DNA of 64,000 nucleotides from G963704535 sp963704535 (GTDB taxonomy: Bacteria > Chloroflexota > Chloroflexia > Chloroflexales > Roseiflexaceae), in assembly GCA_963704535.1 (NCBI GenBank), contig OY969916.1:10044001-10108000 (forward strand), written 5' to 3'. This document shows positions 52,860-63,676 of this stretch, one piece after another; position 1 is the stretch's first letter, and every line of letters begins with the position of its first letter. Below the pieces are notes generated by a model. The model saw nothing but the letters and a program-made list of their open reading frames with translations. It had not been told where the DNA came from and did not search any database. Made by a program: the position numbers and the translations under genes.

Positions 52860-54705
52860 CTATCCACCAAGATCTTTCAACTGTCGTTCGAGCTTGGCGA
52901 TCTCGCCCTCGCGGAGCAGGTTGCCCTTCCAATCTCGGCGGCCCTCAAGATCTTCAATATCCATAGCGATCTCAGGATCAACATTGGTACCCTTTCTTGC
53001 GGCTTGAATTTGAAGTTTCCCTAAGCGTCGTTTCAGATCTGTGAGCTGAGCCCGCAACGTTTCTCGCTGAATCGTGAGATCGTCATCCTGGACTGCTTCA
53101 GCGGGCGCCTGTACAGGCGTAGCGCTTGGGCCGGCACTTGGAGCAGCACCAGGAAAAGCCGCAGCCCACTGCTTCGGGCGGAGTTGAGCGCAAGCTGCCT
53201 TCAGGTCCTCTGTGCGTGTGTGGCGCTGGCAATACCTGACGATCTCCCTGGCCTTGGCAGACCTGGTGTCACCTGGCACATCCTCATCCTCGATCCCCAT
53301 CTCGAAGCACAGGTCGCGCAAATCATTATCGTTAAAGTGGGCGACGAGGAAGTCTCGTAAGGCAGTCGGGCCTATCGATTGAGAGTTTGTTCCGGATTCC
53401 ATGTGCTCGCTCCTATCAGCAGTGCTTGTCTCAGCTATACGATTTGTTCCTGAAATCTCCGGCTTGATCATCTCTATGCTCTGATCCCCCGCCAACGGTT
53501 CTTTTCTCTGGTGCAGAGCTTGCTCCTGGCCCTCAGGGTTCGGCTCGTGAAGATTAGTCGGGCTTGGCGGCGAATTGTCGCGGTTGGGCGCGATCTCCAC
53601 GGGAATCGCCGGTAGATCGAACAGCTTGCCATCAGCCGCGCGGGTATAAGCCACCGGAATGCCCCAGTTGGCATTGTCGATCCCGGTGTTGAACAGCACC
53701 GCCTTGCGTCCCTCCGTCAGGCAGGCGTCGATCGGGAAGCCCTCGACCAGCGCCCGGTAGAACTCAACGGCGAAGAAGCGCGCGGCATCCTGCTGGACCG
53801 GGAACTGCATCGCGACCACGGCCGGGACCTGGGCGCGCATCAGCGCCGGCGCTATGCTGCGGAACGGGTCGATTGCCAACCTGCCGCTCTCGCAGGAGTC
53901 CAGCACGATCAGCCGTATCCCGCTACGATTGAGCATGTATCCTAGCTCCTGAGCACCGACCGGATGCATGTCGCTGCCCTTCTTCTCGAACTGTAGCCGA
54001 CCGCCAGTGCCCGCCTTGTTCATCGCACCATGCCCCACAAAATGCCAGATGTGGAATCCAGCGCGTAGTCTTTCCTGTAGCTTGTCAAACGTAAGGTGTT
54101 CTTCAACCGTGATCGTGACGTGGTCGCCCAGGTCGTCTAGAGCGTCCTTGATCTCATGCAGCTCGCGCTGGATGTTCTCTGGCGTCGAGTTCTGGCTGGC
54201 CTGGGATCAAGGCGTTTGTCGGCGCCGGAGTTTGCGCGCCCGTCAGCAGAACCTTAAGCGGCAGCTCGGCGCGCAGATCGACTCTACCCTGCGGCAGCGG
54301 CAAGTAGCGCACAATCGGCATATCGAGCAGGGCCAGATGACCTTGATCGGGATTGTAGAGGAACTCCCATGGCAGCGCGGCGACCTCCTGTTCGCTGGCG
54401 GCGATATTGAGGACGATTCGCAATCCCTGGCCGTCCTTCAATCTTCCCTGGCTGCCCGCGAACACCTCTTTGACCTTGTCCTGGAACAGTGCATCGAATA
54501 GGATCTTGCCCAAGTCGGCCAGCATCTGCTCATGAGTTTGTAGGGCGGTGAGCTGCTGGGCCAATTCCTTGTAGGCTGGATCGCCGGTTGGCAAATGTAA
54601 GATGCCACGCGCATCACCGCCTGGAGAGCTGACCGAGAACGGGTACGGCCCGCCCGCAGGGGCCGGCTGAATATCGATCTTGAAGTTCTCGTAGTCTTTG
54701 AACAT
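52860..54705 (-). CDS. CHAT-domain (caspase-like) protease with effector-associated domain, frameshifted
   Basis: About 614 residues if read through. From the ATG at 54705 the N-terminal part reads LRIVLNIAASEQEVAALPWE, HLALLDMPIVRYLP and LPLKVLLTGAQTPAPTNALI, then leaves frame. Continuation SQNSTPENIQRELHEIKDAL and the catalytic FHIWHFVGHGAMN are in the next frame; removing one C from a CCC run at 54203-54205 restores it. LIVLDSCESGR supplies the catalytic Cys. After the protease come a linker, a helical effector-associated (death-like) domain (LRDFLVAHFNDNDLRDLCFE ... AREIVRYCQRH), and a coiled coil. Such proteases sit in conflict systems activated through shared adaptor domains. No partner with the same domain is in this window. 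Confidence 0.82.
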
Positions 54706-54771
54706 CGCGCGCTCCCTTACATGCAGAACGACATAAGCTGGGCCTGGCACCATAATAGTACACCCCGCCGC

Positions 54772-55896
54772 CTACTTTGTGAAGAGATCGCCCACCAGAT
54801 CATCCGGTCGCTCCTGGAACGGCCACAAAATCATGCCGCTGGTCTGCTCGTCGCGGGCCGTCAGCAGCGCCTGGCCCAAGTCGCGGCGCAGGTCGTCGGG
54901 CGTGCGCGTGGCGCCGGGGCCGGCCGGGAAGCCAAGCTCGGTGATCACGACCGGCCGGGCCGGCGTGAGCACGTGGAGTTCGCCGACCGCGCGGCGCAGA
55001 TCCTCCGGGAAGCCCTGGCCGTAGTACCAATGGGCGGCATAGCGCCCGCTGTCGTACGGGTCGTCGTCGTAGTAGTGGAAGCTATAGACATCGACCACAT
55101 CAGCGAGGCGCAGGTCGGCGTTATGCGGCTCAAAATAGTTCTTGGCGAAGCCTAGGCTGACGGTCGTCAGGCGCGGTAGATCGAGCCGCTTGACCTCGTC
55201 GTTCAGCATCTTGACGAAGTGCAGCCGCTCATTGGCCAGCGGGAAGCAGGGTGGAAAATCGGCGTTGTCCCAATCCCAGCAGCGCTGATCGACCGGGCCG
55301 CCCAGGTCCGGCTCGTTGAACAGGTCCCACGCCAGCAACCCCGGCCGCCCGGCCAGGTGCCGCACCACCGGGCGCACATGCAAGTCCAGCGCAGTCGCGT
55401 AGGCGTCGGGGCTGAAGCGATCCTGGGGATACTTGGCCAGCAGCACCGGCAGGACGTAGATGCCGCGCCGGTTAGCCTCGGCGATCAGCGCATCGAGATG
55501 CGCCAGCGGCTGGTCCACCCGGTAGTTCGGGTCGGCAGCCCGCGCGCCGCCGAAGACGTAATAATTCAGGAACACCCGCACTGTATTGACGCCCAGCGCC
55601 CGCAGCCGGTCCATATCGGCGGCGATCGGCCCGATCTCCCAGGGGCAGTTGGCATCGGCGCCGAATTGTAGCTCGGGGCAGCGCGCCGGGTCGTCGCCGG
55701 TCGGGCGGATATAATTGACGCCGCGGACCTCGAAGGGAGTATCGCCGGCCAACAGCCGCGCGCCGTCGGCGGTGATTGGGGGGAGCTGCCCAGGCTGCGC
55801 GGGCGCCGGCAGCCCGCAACTGACGCAGATCAGAAAGAAAAGGACGCCAAGGCCGATCAATCGCCTGCGCCCATGCCCTGTCGTTGAAACGTTCAT
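54772..55896 (-). CDS. Secreted GH5-like glycoside hydrolase
   Basis: 374 residues. A signal peptide with Cys24/Cys27 (possible lipoprotein) is followed by a TIM-barrel hydrolase: FEVRGVNYIRPTGDDP, RLRALGVNTVRVFLNYYVFG, LLAWDLFNEPDLGG with the acid/base Glu195, VDVYSFHYYDDDPYDSGRYA and PVVITELGFPAGP with the nucleophile Glu320. The order fits clan GH-A, closest to GH5/mannanase-like families. The substrate is a beta-linked glycan not identifiable here. It is preceded by the TPR/LamG-like gene on the same strand with 15 bp between. Confidence 0.85.
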   Translation of the reverse strand: MNVSTTGHGRRRLIGLGVLFFLICVSCGLPAPAQPGQLPPITADGARLLAGDTPFEVRGVNYIRPTGDDPARCPELQFGADANCPWEIGPIAADMDRLRALGVNTVRVFLNYYVFGGARAADPNYRVDQPLAHLDALIAEANRRGIYVLPVLLAKYPQDRFSPDAYATALDLHVRPVVRHLAGRPGLLAWDLFNEPDLGGPVDQRCWDWDNADFPPCFPLANERLHFVKMLNDEVKRLDLPRLTTVSLGFAKNYFEPHNADLRLADVVDVYSFHYYDDDPYDSGRYAAHWYYGQGFPEDLRRAVGELHVLTPARPVVITELGFPAGPGATRTPDDLRRDLGQALLTARDEQTSGMILWPFQERPDDLVGDLFTK

Positions 55897-55911
55897 TGGG
55901 GATGTGACGTT

Positions 55912-57274
55912 CTATTCCAGCGCCCGGACCTCAAGGTTATCGAAGAAAGCCTCGGCCGCCGTGTCGCTCGAGATCGCCAGCAGCCCATAGCGCAGGCTGC
56001 TTGGCGGGGTTGACACATCGACCTCGGCCAGCAATTGGCCATTGGCGAGGACCTGGAGATGCTCGCCGCGCAGCCGGGCCACCAGGCGATTCTGGGCCTC
56101 TGGGCCAGTAGTGATCGCCTCGCTCTGGCCGCCGGCCAGCACATTCACCGCGCCGCTGCGGTGCTGCTCCAGGCGGTAGCTGGTCTGCTGCGGGTTCAAG
56201 CTGACGCTAAGGTAGTTGCTCGCGTCGAGGAAACGCAGCAGAATCCCACCCTCGCCGCTGGGCGCCTGGAGATCGACGCCGACACTGAGATCCTGGCCGG
56301 GCGCGGTACGGTAGCTCCAGATCGCGCCGATCCCCGGATCGACGGCGATGCGGTAGCGGCCGCCTTGGTAGCCAACTCGCCATCCCTGCCCGCCCATGTC
56401 GGCCCATCCCCCGCTCGTGAACTGGTCGGCCAGCATCAGCGTGCCCTCCTCGGCGACGGCGGTGGGCGGGAGGGTGGGCTGAAGGGTGGGTGGGGTGGTG
56501 GGCTGAGTAGTAGGTGGAACGGTAGGTGGAGCGGTAGGTGGGATGGTCGGCGGAGCGGTGGGTGGGGTGGTGAGAGTTGGTGCGGCCGGCTCGGTTGGCC
56601 GATCGGTTGGTAGCGGCGCGAAGGTCGGCTCGGGCGCTCGTGTGGGCAGGTCCGTCGCCACCAGCACCATCGTGGTCGCGCCGGCGACGACATTGCGCCC
56701 CGCGCTCGTCGCGCCGCCGCGCAGCGCCCAGGCGGCCAGTGCCGCCAGCGCGATACCGCCGACCAGCCCGCCGACGAGCAGCAGCGGCCGCCGCGACGAG
56801 CCGGCGCTGGGGCCTTGCTGGCCGCGCAATTGTGCCTCGGCACTCGCAAGCAATGCGGCGCTATCGCGATAAAACGGATTGATCTGCTGGAGCTGGCGTA
56901 GCGCACCGATCGCCTGCAACGTTCGCCCGCCGGCAAGATGCCCGCGGGCCTGGTCGTACAGCTCGGCCTGGTGGTCGCGCGGCTGCGGCGGAGCGGCCGC
57001 CGTCCGGGACATCCCGAACGGCCCGCTGGCTGGCCGGCGCCTGGCCGCGGTTATAGGCGCTGCGCGCGGCGAAATCGCTCAGGACGCTGTACGCCTCGGT
57101 GATGCGCCTGCTGCGCTGGTCGGCGTACCCCTTCTCATCCGGTCCTGCGTTGACAAAACGATCCGGGTGATATTTCGAGATTTCCCGACGGTAGGCGCGC
57201 TTGATCTCTTCGGGCGAAGCTGAACGCGACACACCCAGCAGTTGGTAGTAATCCAGGTTCTCGAAATCGGACAA
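55912..57274 (-). CDS. DnaJ-TPR-membrane-LamG-like protein, frameshifted into two frames
   Basis: The frame from 57274 encodes a J domain (LDYYQLLGVSRSASPEEIKR, HPD in KYHPDRF) and continues to GQAPASQRAVRD; the frame opening at the ATG at 57012 carries AELYDQARGHLAGGRTLQAI (TPR), a transmembrane helix, a Pro/Thr linker and a C-terminal jelly roll (FTSGGWADMGGQGWRVGYQG ... AFFDNLEVRALE). Dropping one G from the GGG run at 57013-57015 fuses them into one protein of about 450 residues, the layout of related Chloroflexota proteins (recalled). No ribosome binding site precedes 57012, so a fusion with a frameshift is more likely than two genes. Function is unknown; J domain suggests Hsp70 contact on the cytosolic side. 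Confidence 0.75.
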
Positions 57275-57299
57275 CGGTCACTCCGCTATAAGCTGTCAT

Positions 57300-57352
57300 G
57301 GGTGGGGTTTAAGGGGAGGGCCGCCCTCCCCTTACCCCTCCCTTTCCAGTTC
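57300..57352. terminator. GC-rich hairpin between rpoD and the DnaJ gene
   Basis: GGTTTAAGGGGAGGGCCGCC pairs with CTCCCCTTACCCCTCCCTTT. It lies between the rpoD stop and the DnaJ gene start on the same strand and probably ends the dnaG-rpoD transcript; related to but diverged from the hairpin repeat family. Confidence 0.6.
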
Positions 57353-57360
57353 TCTACTGA

Positions 57361-58995
<1,635 letters not shown>

Positions 58996-59007
58996 GCGGG
59001 TTCTCCC

Positions 59008-60903
59008 TCAGACCGTGTGCAGGGTGTGAAGATCGTCATAGGTGGAACTGCGCTTCGGCGCGCTGATGGTGTCGATGTACTCTGTGATCTGGACGAACCG
59101 CTCAAGATCTGCTATACGCTCGGTATCGTCAGCGGTCGCGGCTTCCTGCTGACTGATGCGGTCCTTCCAGCGGCGTGCCAGGTGTTGTTGCAGGATTGTA
59201 GCACATTGCAGCGCGTCATTTACATAGCGATATGATTGCGATTCCGGTAATTTCAGTTGCAGCACATGCTGTGCCGTTACACGCAACGTGTCATCAAGTG
59301 TCTGGAGCCACTGATCCGGCTCCATGCCGTCAGGCTGGGCCGCCCACAACTGCCAGAGCGCGCGGTTGTCGACACGCTCAAACAGCTCCAGCAGTATCCC
59401 CTGGATGATCTCCTGGACGAATGGGAATGGTGCAATGTCACGTTGTATCTTCTCTTGTACCGCTGTGCGAGCCGTAGGGTAACGAATCAGCCAGCTCAAC
59501 AGGTAATCTTCCCGGCCAGGTGCCTCACCTGTCGTCGGGACCGGGCGCGGGGGGCTGGTCGGACGCTGCGGCGCCGGCAGCGCCTGGCGGATGATACGCT
59601 CCTCTACTTCTACTAAACGCGCGATCTGCTGAATATGGTGCGCCTGCTCGACCGGATTCGCGATATGGGCGACCAGCGGCGCCAACCGCCCGACCGCCTC
59701 GGCCTTCCCCTTGCCGCTATGCAGGTCCAGGTCGGCCGTCAGCGCGGTGATATAGAAGTCCATCGCCGGTCGCGCGCCCTGGACCAAAGCGCGCCAGTGA
59801 TCCGCGTTAGCCTGGATGACCTCGTCGGGGTCCTTGCCATCGGGCAGCGCGATGATCTTGATCACCGCATCCAGCTCGCGCTCCCAGCGAATGAACCCCT
59901 GCGGCGTCGGCACCGGGACGAAGTGGCCGTCGAGATTCTCCTCCAGGGTTCGCACGCCCTTGAGCGTCGCCCGCACTCCGGCGGCGTCGGCGTCGAGTGC
60001 CAGGTAGATCTGGCGTGAGAGCTTCTTGAGCGCCCCGACGTGCTCGGCCGTCAGCGCGGTGCCGAGCGGCGCCACGACGTTGCGGAAGCCGTGCTGGTGG
60101 GCAATGATCACGTCCACGTAGCCCTCGACGATCACGGTCGCGTCGCCGGCGCGGATCGCGTCGCGGGCCAGGTCCATGCCGTAGAGCACCCGGCTCTTGT
60201 CGAACAGCGGCGTCTGCGGCGAGTTCATATATTTGGGCTGGGCGTCGCCCATGGCGCGCCCGCCGAAGGCGATCACCTCGCCCTTGAGATTGCGGATGGG
60301 AAACATGATCCGGTTGCGGAAGCGGTCGTAGTAGCCGCCGCTCTCGCGCCGGATCGCCAGCCCGGCCGCCTCGATCTCTTCAGGCTCGAAGCCTTTGCGA
60401 TCGGTCAGGTAGGCCAGCAGCGCGCTCCAGTCGTCGGGGCTAAAGCCGAGCTGAAAGGACTCGATGGTCGGTTCGTCGATCCGCCGGCCGGCCACATAGG
60501 CCCTGGCCGCCTCGCCGCGGGGCGACTTGACCAGCATATGATGGAAGAAGACCGCCGCTGCGGCGTTGATCTCCAGCAGCCGGGTGCGCAGTCGGTCCTG
60601 CTGCTCGTCCTGCTCGGTGCGCTCTTGGAGCTGCACCCCGGCGCGCGGGGCCAGTTGCTCTAGCGCCTCCTTGAAGGTCAGGCCCTCGCGCGCCATCAGG
60701 AAGTCGAACACCGTCCCAGATGCCTTGCACCCGAAGCAGTGATAGCTCTGGGTATCGGGGAAGACCGTGAGCGCCGGTGTGCGCGAGTTTGGGTGGAACG
60801 GGCAGAACCCGACGAAATTGCGCCCAGCCTTGCGCAGCGGCACATAGGCCGAGATGAACTCGACGACGTCGATGCGCTCTTTGATCTGATCGGTGACGCT
60901 CAT
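59008..60903 (-). CDS. dnaG: DNA primase
   Basis: 631 residues. Zinc finger CPFHPNSRTPALTV ... HCFGC (Cys34, His37, Cys56, Cys59), RNA-polymerase domain with FGGRAMGDAQPKYMNSPQTP, Toprim motifs VIVEGYVDVIIAHQHG and LALDADAAG, and a C-terminal helicase-interaction region. It makes RNA primers for replication. First gene of the dnaG-rpoD operon, preceded by a hairpin repeat. Confidence 0.97.
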   Translation of the reverse strand: MSVTDQIKERIDVVEFISAYVPLRKAGRNFVGFCPFHPNSRTPALTVFPDTQSYHCFGCKASGTVFDFLMAREGLTFKEALEQLAPRAGVQLQERTEQDEQQDRLRTRLLEINAAAAVFFHHMLVKSPRGEAARAYVAGRRIDEPTIESFQLGFSPDDWSALLAYLTDRKGFEPEEIEAAGLAIRRESGGYYDRFRNRIMFPIRNLKGEVIAFGGRAMGDAQPKYMNSPQTPLFDKSRVLYGMDLARDAIRAGDATVIVEGYVDVIIAHQHGFRNVVAPLGTALTAEHVGALKKLSRQIYLALDADAAGVRATLKGVRTLEENLDGHFVPVPTPQGFIRWERELDAVIKIIALPDGKDPDEVIQANADHWRALVQGARPAMDFYITALTADLDLHSGKGKAEAVGRLAPLVAHIANPVEQAHHIQQIARLVEVEERIIRQALPAPQRPTSPPRPVPTTGEAPGREDYLLSWLIRYPTARTAVQEKIQRDIAPFPFVQEIIQGILLELFERVDNRALWQLWAAQPDGMEPDQWLQTLDDTLRVTAQHVLQLKLPESQSYRYVNDALQCATILQQHLARRWKDRISQQEAATADDTERIADLERFVQITEYIDTISAPKRSSTYDDLHTLHTV

Positions 60904-60912
60904 ACTCTCTCA

Positions 60913-60990
60913 GAGACTATTTGAAAAGCCGGTTTGTCGCCCGAGATCCGTGGTGGAAAGGGTTCTTGCTCTCTTTTCAGACAGCCTCTC
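60913..60990. repeat. Hairpin repeat, shortened core, overlapping an Rpn gene end
   Basis: Left end GAGACTATTTGAAAAGCCGG, inner TTTGTCGCCCGAGATCCGTG, GTGGAAAGGGTTCTTG and right end CTTTTCAGACAGCCTCTC. Read on the minus strand the right end gives GAGGCTGTCTGA, which supplies the last codons and stop of the Rpn-like remnant. Confidence 0.85.
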
Positions 60991-61613
60991 CGGCCGGGGC
61001 AGGGCGATCAAGCCAATTGAGGACATCCGCGAGTGTGGTGAAATCGAACAGCGTCTCGCCAAGCTCCTCTAGCTGATCGACGGTGAGCGCCCGGATACGC
61101 GCCTCCAGATCGGGAGCGATAGGACCGAAGCGGCGGGTCATCAGGCGCAGAAGAATGTTGGTTTCTCCCTGCTGAATACCTTGCTGAATCCCTTCTTCCA
61201 TCCAACTGGTCACAATCTTCATGACTCGCTCCTGTTCTGGAGGTATGGTCGCCGCAAGCTCGGCCTGGAATATCTGCATCTCTGCTGCCGTCAGCCGCAG
61301 ATACGTGTCGATGAATCCCGAGATGAGGTGCGTGCGTGCCGGGTCGAGCCGTAAGGTTGCGAGGAGCCGCAGGCACTCAAGCTTTACCTTGGGGCGGGAT
61401 GAGAAAAAACGCCGGCTGGTCGCGAAACTGGGCTTTCACGACCACATCGGCCTCGCGGCGCTCGCCCCCTGCGATGTCGGTAAAGAGTTCTTTGTCGAGA
61501 AATGTGACCGTGCCTGGCTGAAGATAGCCCGCCACGGCGGGAAAGAATAGTTCGATGAAATCGACGAAAAAGGTCGTCAGCAATTCTTTGAACAGGCGGT
61601 CGTGATCGATCAT
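60977..61613 (-). pseudogene. Rpn/PD-(D/E)XK transposase-like protein with internal deletion
   Basis: The N-terminal frame from 61613 reads DHDRLFKELLTTFFVDFIELFFPAVAGYL, EADVVVKAQFRDQPAFFLI, the start of the Rpn recombination-promoting nuclease family (Asp/Glu-x-Lys positions DKELFTD and EADVVVK). About 75 residues of the middle are missing, and the C-terminal part (KVKLECLRLLATLRLDPART ... VMKIVTSWMEEGIQQG) resumes in another frame to 60977. The junction is near 61385. An internal deletion plus frame change disables it. Rpn proteins are expanded and often decayed in this phylum. Confidence 0.8.
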
Positions 61614-61752
61614 AGCATAAGACGTACGGATGTGCTGGAACGTTGCCGCCTGGTCGGATCATCGTTCGTGGATGAATGGCCCGGTAAGTATAGCACGTTC
61701 GCGCTGGACTCGCCGCGCTGCAGTTGGCGTACCGATGGAGCAAGCGCCATGG

Positions 61753-62834
61753 TCACGCGCCCCAGGTCCGTGGCACATACAGATCGTTGAAGATCTTGAT
61801 CGCATAGCGGTCGGTCATGCCCGCGATATAGTCGACAACCGCCCGCGCGGTCGGCTCGGCGCGGGCGTGGTTGATGCGCTGAAGCTCATCGGGCAGTTGC
61901 TCGGGATGCTCCAGGAAGTGCATATACAGCATCTCGACCATGATGCGAACCTTGCTGTCGTCCTCCTTGGCGCGTGAATTGAGGTAGACATTCCGGTACA
62001 TAAACTCGCGCAGGCTGTTGGTCGCTTCCAGGATATGCGGACTCATCGCCAGTAGGGGCGGGTCGGGCGGGTTGACCTGGCCGCAAGCCCACCAGTTGAA
62101 ATCGATCAGGTCGCAGACCATGGTATTGATGCGCTCGGCGTGGGTCGTGCCGAGGACCGCGACGGCGGCGCGGGGAAGATCCTCCTCGCGAAGGATGCCG
62201 GCGCGGATCGAGTCGTCGATGTCGTGGTTGATGTAGGCGACCGAGTTCGGCGATCTTAATGATCTGTCCCTCCAGCGTGCTGGCGACGCCCCAAGCGGTG
62301 GCCATGATATCGCGGCGCGCTTTGGAGTGCAGGTAGATGCCCTCGCGCACCACGTAGGTCAGGTTGAGGCCCTGGCCGTCCTTTTCGAGGATCTCGACGA
62401 CTCGGCGGCTCTGCTCGTTGTGCCGGAAGGAGTGCCCCAGGGCATGCGGAGATCGCCGCCTCGCCGGCGTGGCCGAAGGGCGCGTGGCCGAGGTCATGGC
62501 CGAGCCCAATCGCCTCGACCAGGTCCTCGTTGAGCCGGAGCGCGCGGGCGACCGTCCTGGCGATCTGGGTGACCTCCAGCGTGTGGGTCAGCCGGGTGCG
62601 GTAGTGATCGCCGAGCGGGGCGATAAACACCTGGGTCTTGTGCTTGAGCCGGCGGAATGGCTTGGAGTGGACAATTCGATCACGATCGCGCTGGAAGTGG
62701 GTTCGCACCGGCAACTCCTCCTCTGCCCGCTCGCGCACCGCCGCATCGCTGAACGCCGCCAGCGGAGAGAGCCGCGCGCGCTCTTCAGCCTCCAGGCGCT
62801 CACGGATGCCGGCGTGTGAGCGGGTCTTCGACAT
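61753..62834 (-). CDS. dgt: dGTP triphosphohydrolase-like HD protein, two frameshifts
   Basis: About 360 residues if read through, from the ATG at 62834 with AGGAG seven bases upstream. RIVHSKPFRRLKHKTQVFIA, RTRLTHTLEVTQIARTVARA and GLGHDLGHAPFGHAGE (HD motif) are in the first frame; LGHSFRHNEQSRRVVEILEK through EGQIIKIA in the second; INHDIDD-equivalent sequence through VCDLIDFNWWACGQVNPPDP and MLYMHFLEHPEQLPDEL in the third. One surplus base in GGG (62440-62442) and one in TT (62246-62247) explain both shifts. The enzyme hydrolyses dNTPs to nucleoside and triphosphate; the family is not essential. The errors sit at homopolymers, so the gene may be intact in the organism. Confidence 0.88.
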
Positions 62835-62892
62835 GCAGATCTCCTGTTGCACGCCAGCGTTCACGGGTGGCGGGTCTGCTGAGGGTAAACGC

Positions 62893-63402
62893 TTATTCCA
62901 GCGCTGATTCGGGGAGGGGGGCCGCCGGCGACATTGTACTACAACTCAAGGCGCGCCGCAATGCAACTGCCAGCGCTGCCAGCAGGTGAATGACGACGAT
63001 CGCCTGGAAGAAGATCCGGTGGCCGTTGGCGGCGGCAAGCGCCTGGGCTTCGGTCGTCGCGGCGAAGCAGTCGTACAGGCTGAACGTCCCGTGGACGACG
63101 GTACACGACTCGTAGCGCGCGGCGACGAACGCCGAGAAGAAATAGATGCAGAAGCAAACGAAGGCGGCCCACCAGCGCTCGGCCCGGCGGGCGAGGAACC
63201 AGCCCCAGAAGGTCGCGAACGGCGTGGCGAAGAAGACCCAGACGAGCGAGCGGAACTGCCACTCAGGGTAGGGAGGCGTCGTCAGGGAGCGGTTATAGAT
63301 CGCCCAGGCGGCGCCGAGCAGGGCCGCGCCGAAGATCAGGGCGAAGGTACGGACGTCAAGGGAGCGGTCGGAGGTTGGGCTTTGGATTATAGATCGGGCC
63401 AT
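62893..63402 (-). CDS. Four-helix membrane protein of unknown function
   Basis: 169 residues with four transmembrane helices (TFALIFGAALLGAAWAI, LVWVFFATPFATFWGWFLA, WWAAFVCFCIYFFSAFVA, FFQAIVVIHLLAALAVAL). A loop with two Cys (YESCTVVHGTFSLYDCF) between helices 3 and 4 would face outside. No family recognised. It follows or precedes no obvious partner; the dgt gene starts 58 bp downstream on the same strand. Confidence 0.65.
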   Translation of the reverse strand: MARSIIQSPTSDRSLDVRTFALIFGAALLGAAWAIYNRSLTTPPYPEWQFRSLVWVFFATPFATFWGWFLARRAERWWAAFVCFCIYFFSAFVAARYESCTVVHGTFSLYDCFAATTEAQALAAANGHRIFFQAIVVIHLLAALAVALRRALSCSTMSPAAPLPESALE

Positions 63403-63421
63403 TGCTATTGATCATTAACAC

Positions 63422-63541
63422 GAGTTACGCGGTGGCGTTCGCAACGCTCTATTGCCTGCGGCAGCAAGGGACCACGGCTCCTGAGCCAGTCGAAGGGCTG
63501 CCGAAGGCTGAGACCACGCCTGGAAGATGATCGCGTAACTC
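63422..63541. repeat. Intergenic element bounded by GAGTTACGCG inverted repeats
   Basis: GAGTTACGCG (63422-63431) and CGCGTAACTC (63532-63541) are exact inverses 100 bp apart. Inside is CTCCTGAGCCAGTCGAAGGG (63478-63497), another GTCGAAGG-type interspersed element. GTTACGCGGTACTT also flanks the palindrome at 24219. Confidence 0.65.
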
Positions 63542-63676
63542 CAGCCATTAAGATATACAAACGTCATATCGCGCGGGCATTATAGCATAGCAGGAGCAAG
63601 GGGAGGAGAGGGCGCGGCGGGCTAAACTATGGTATTATACTGGGCGCACACAGATTAGGTAGTGTAAGGAGCGGCT

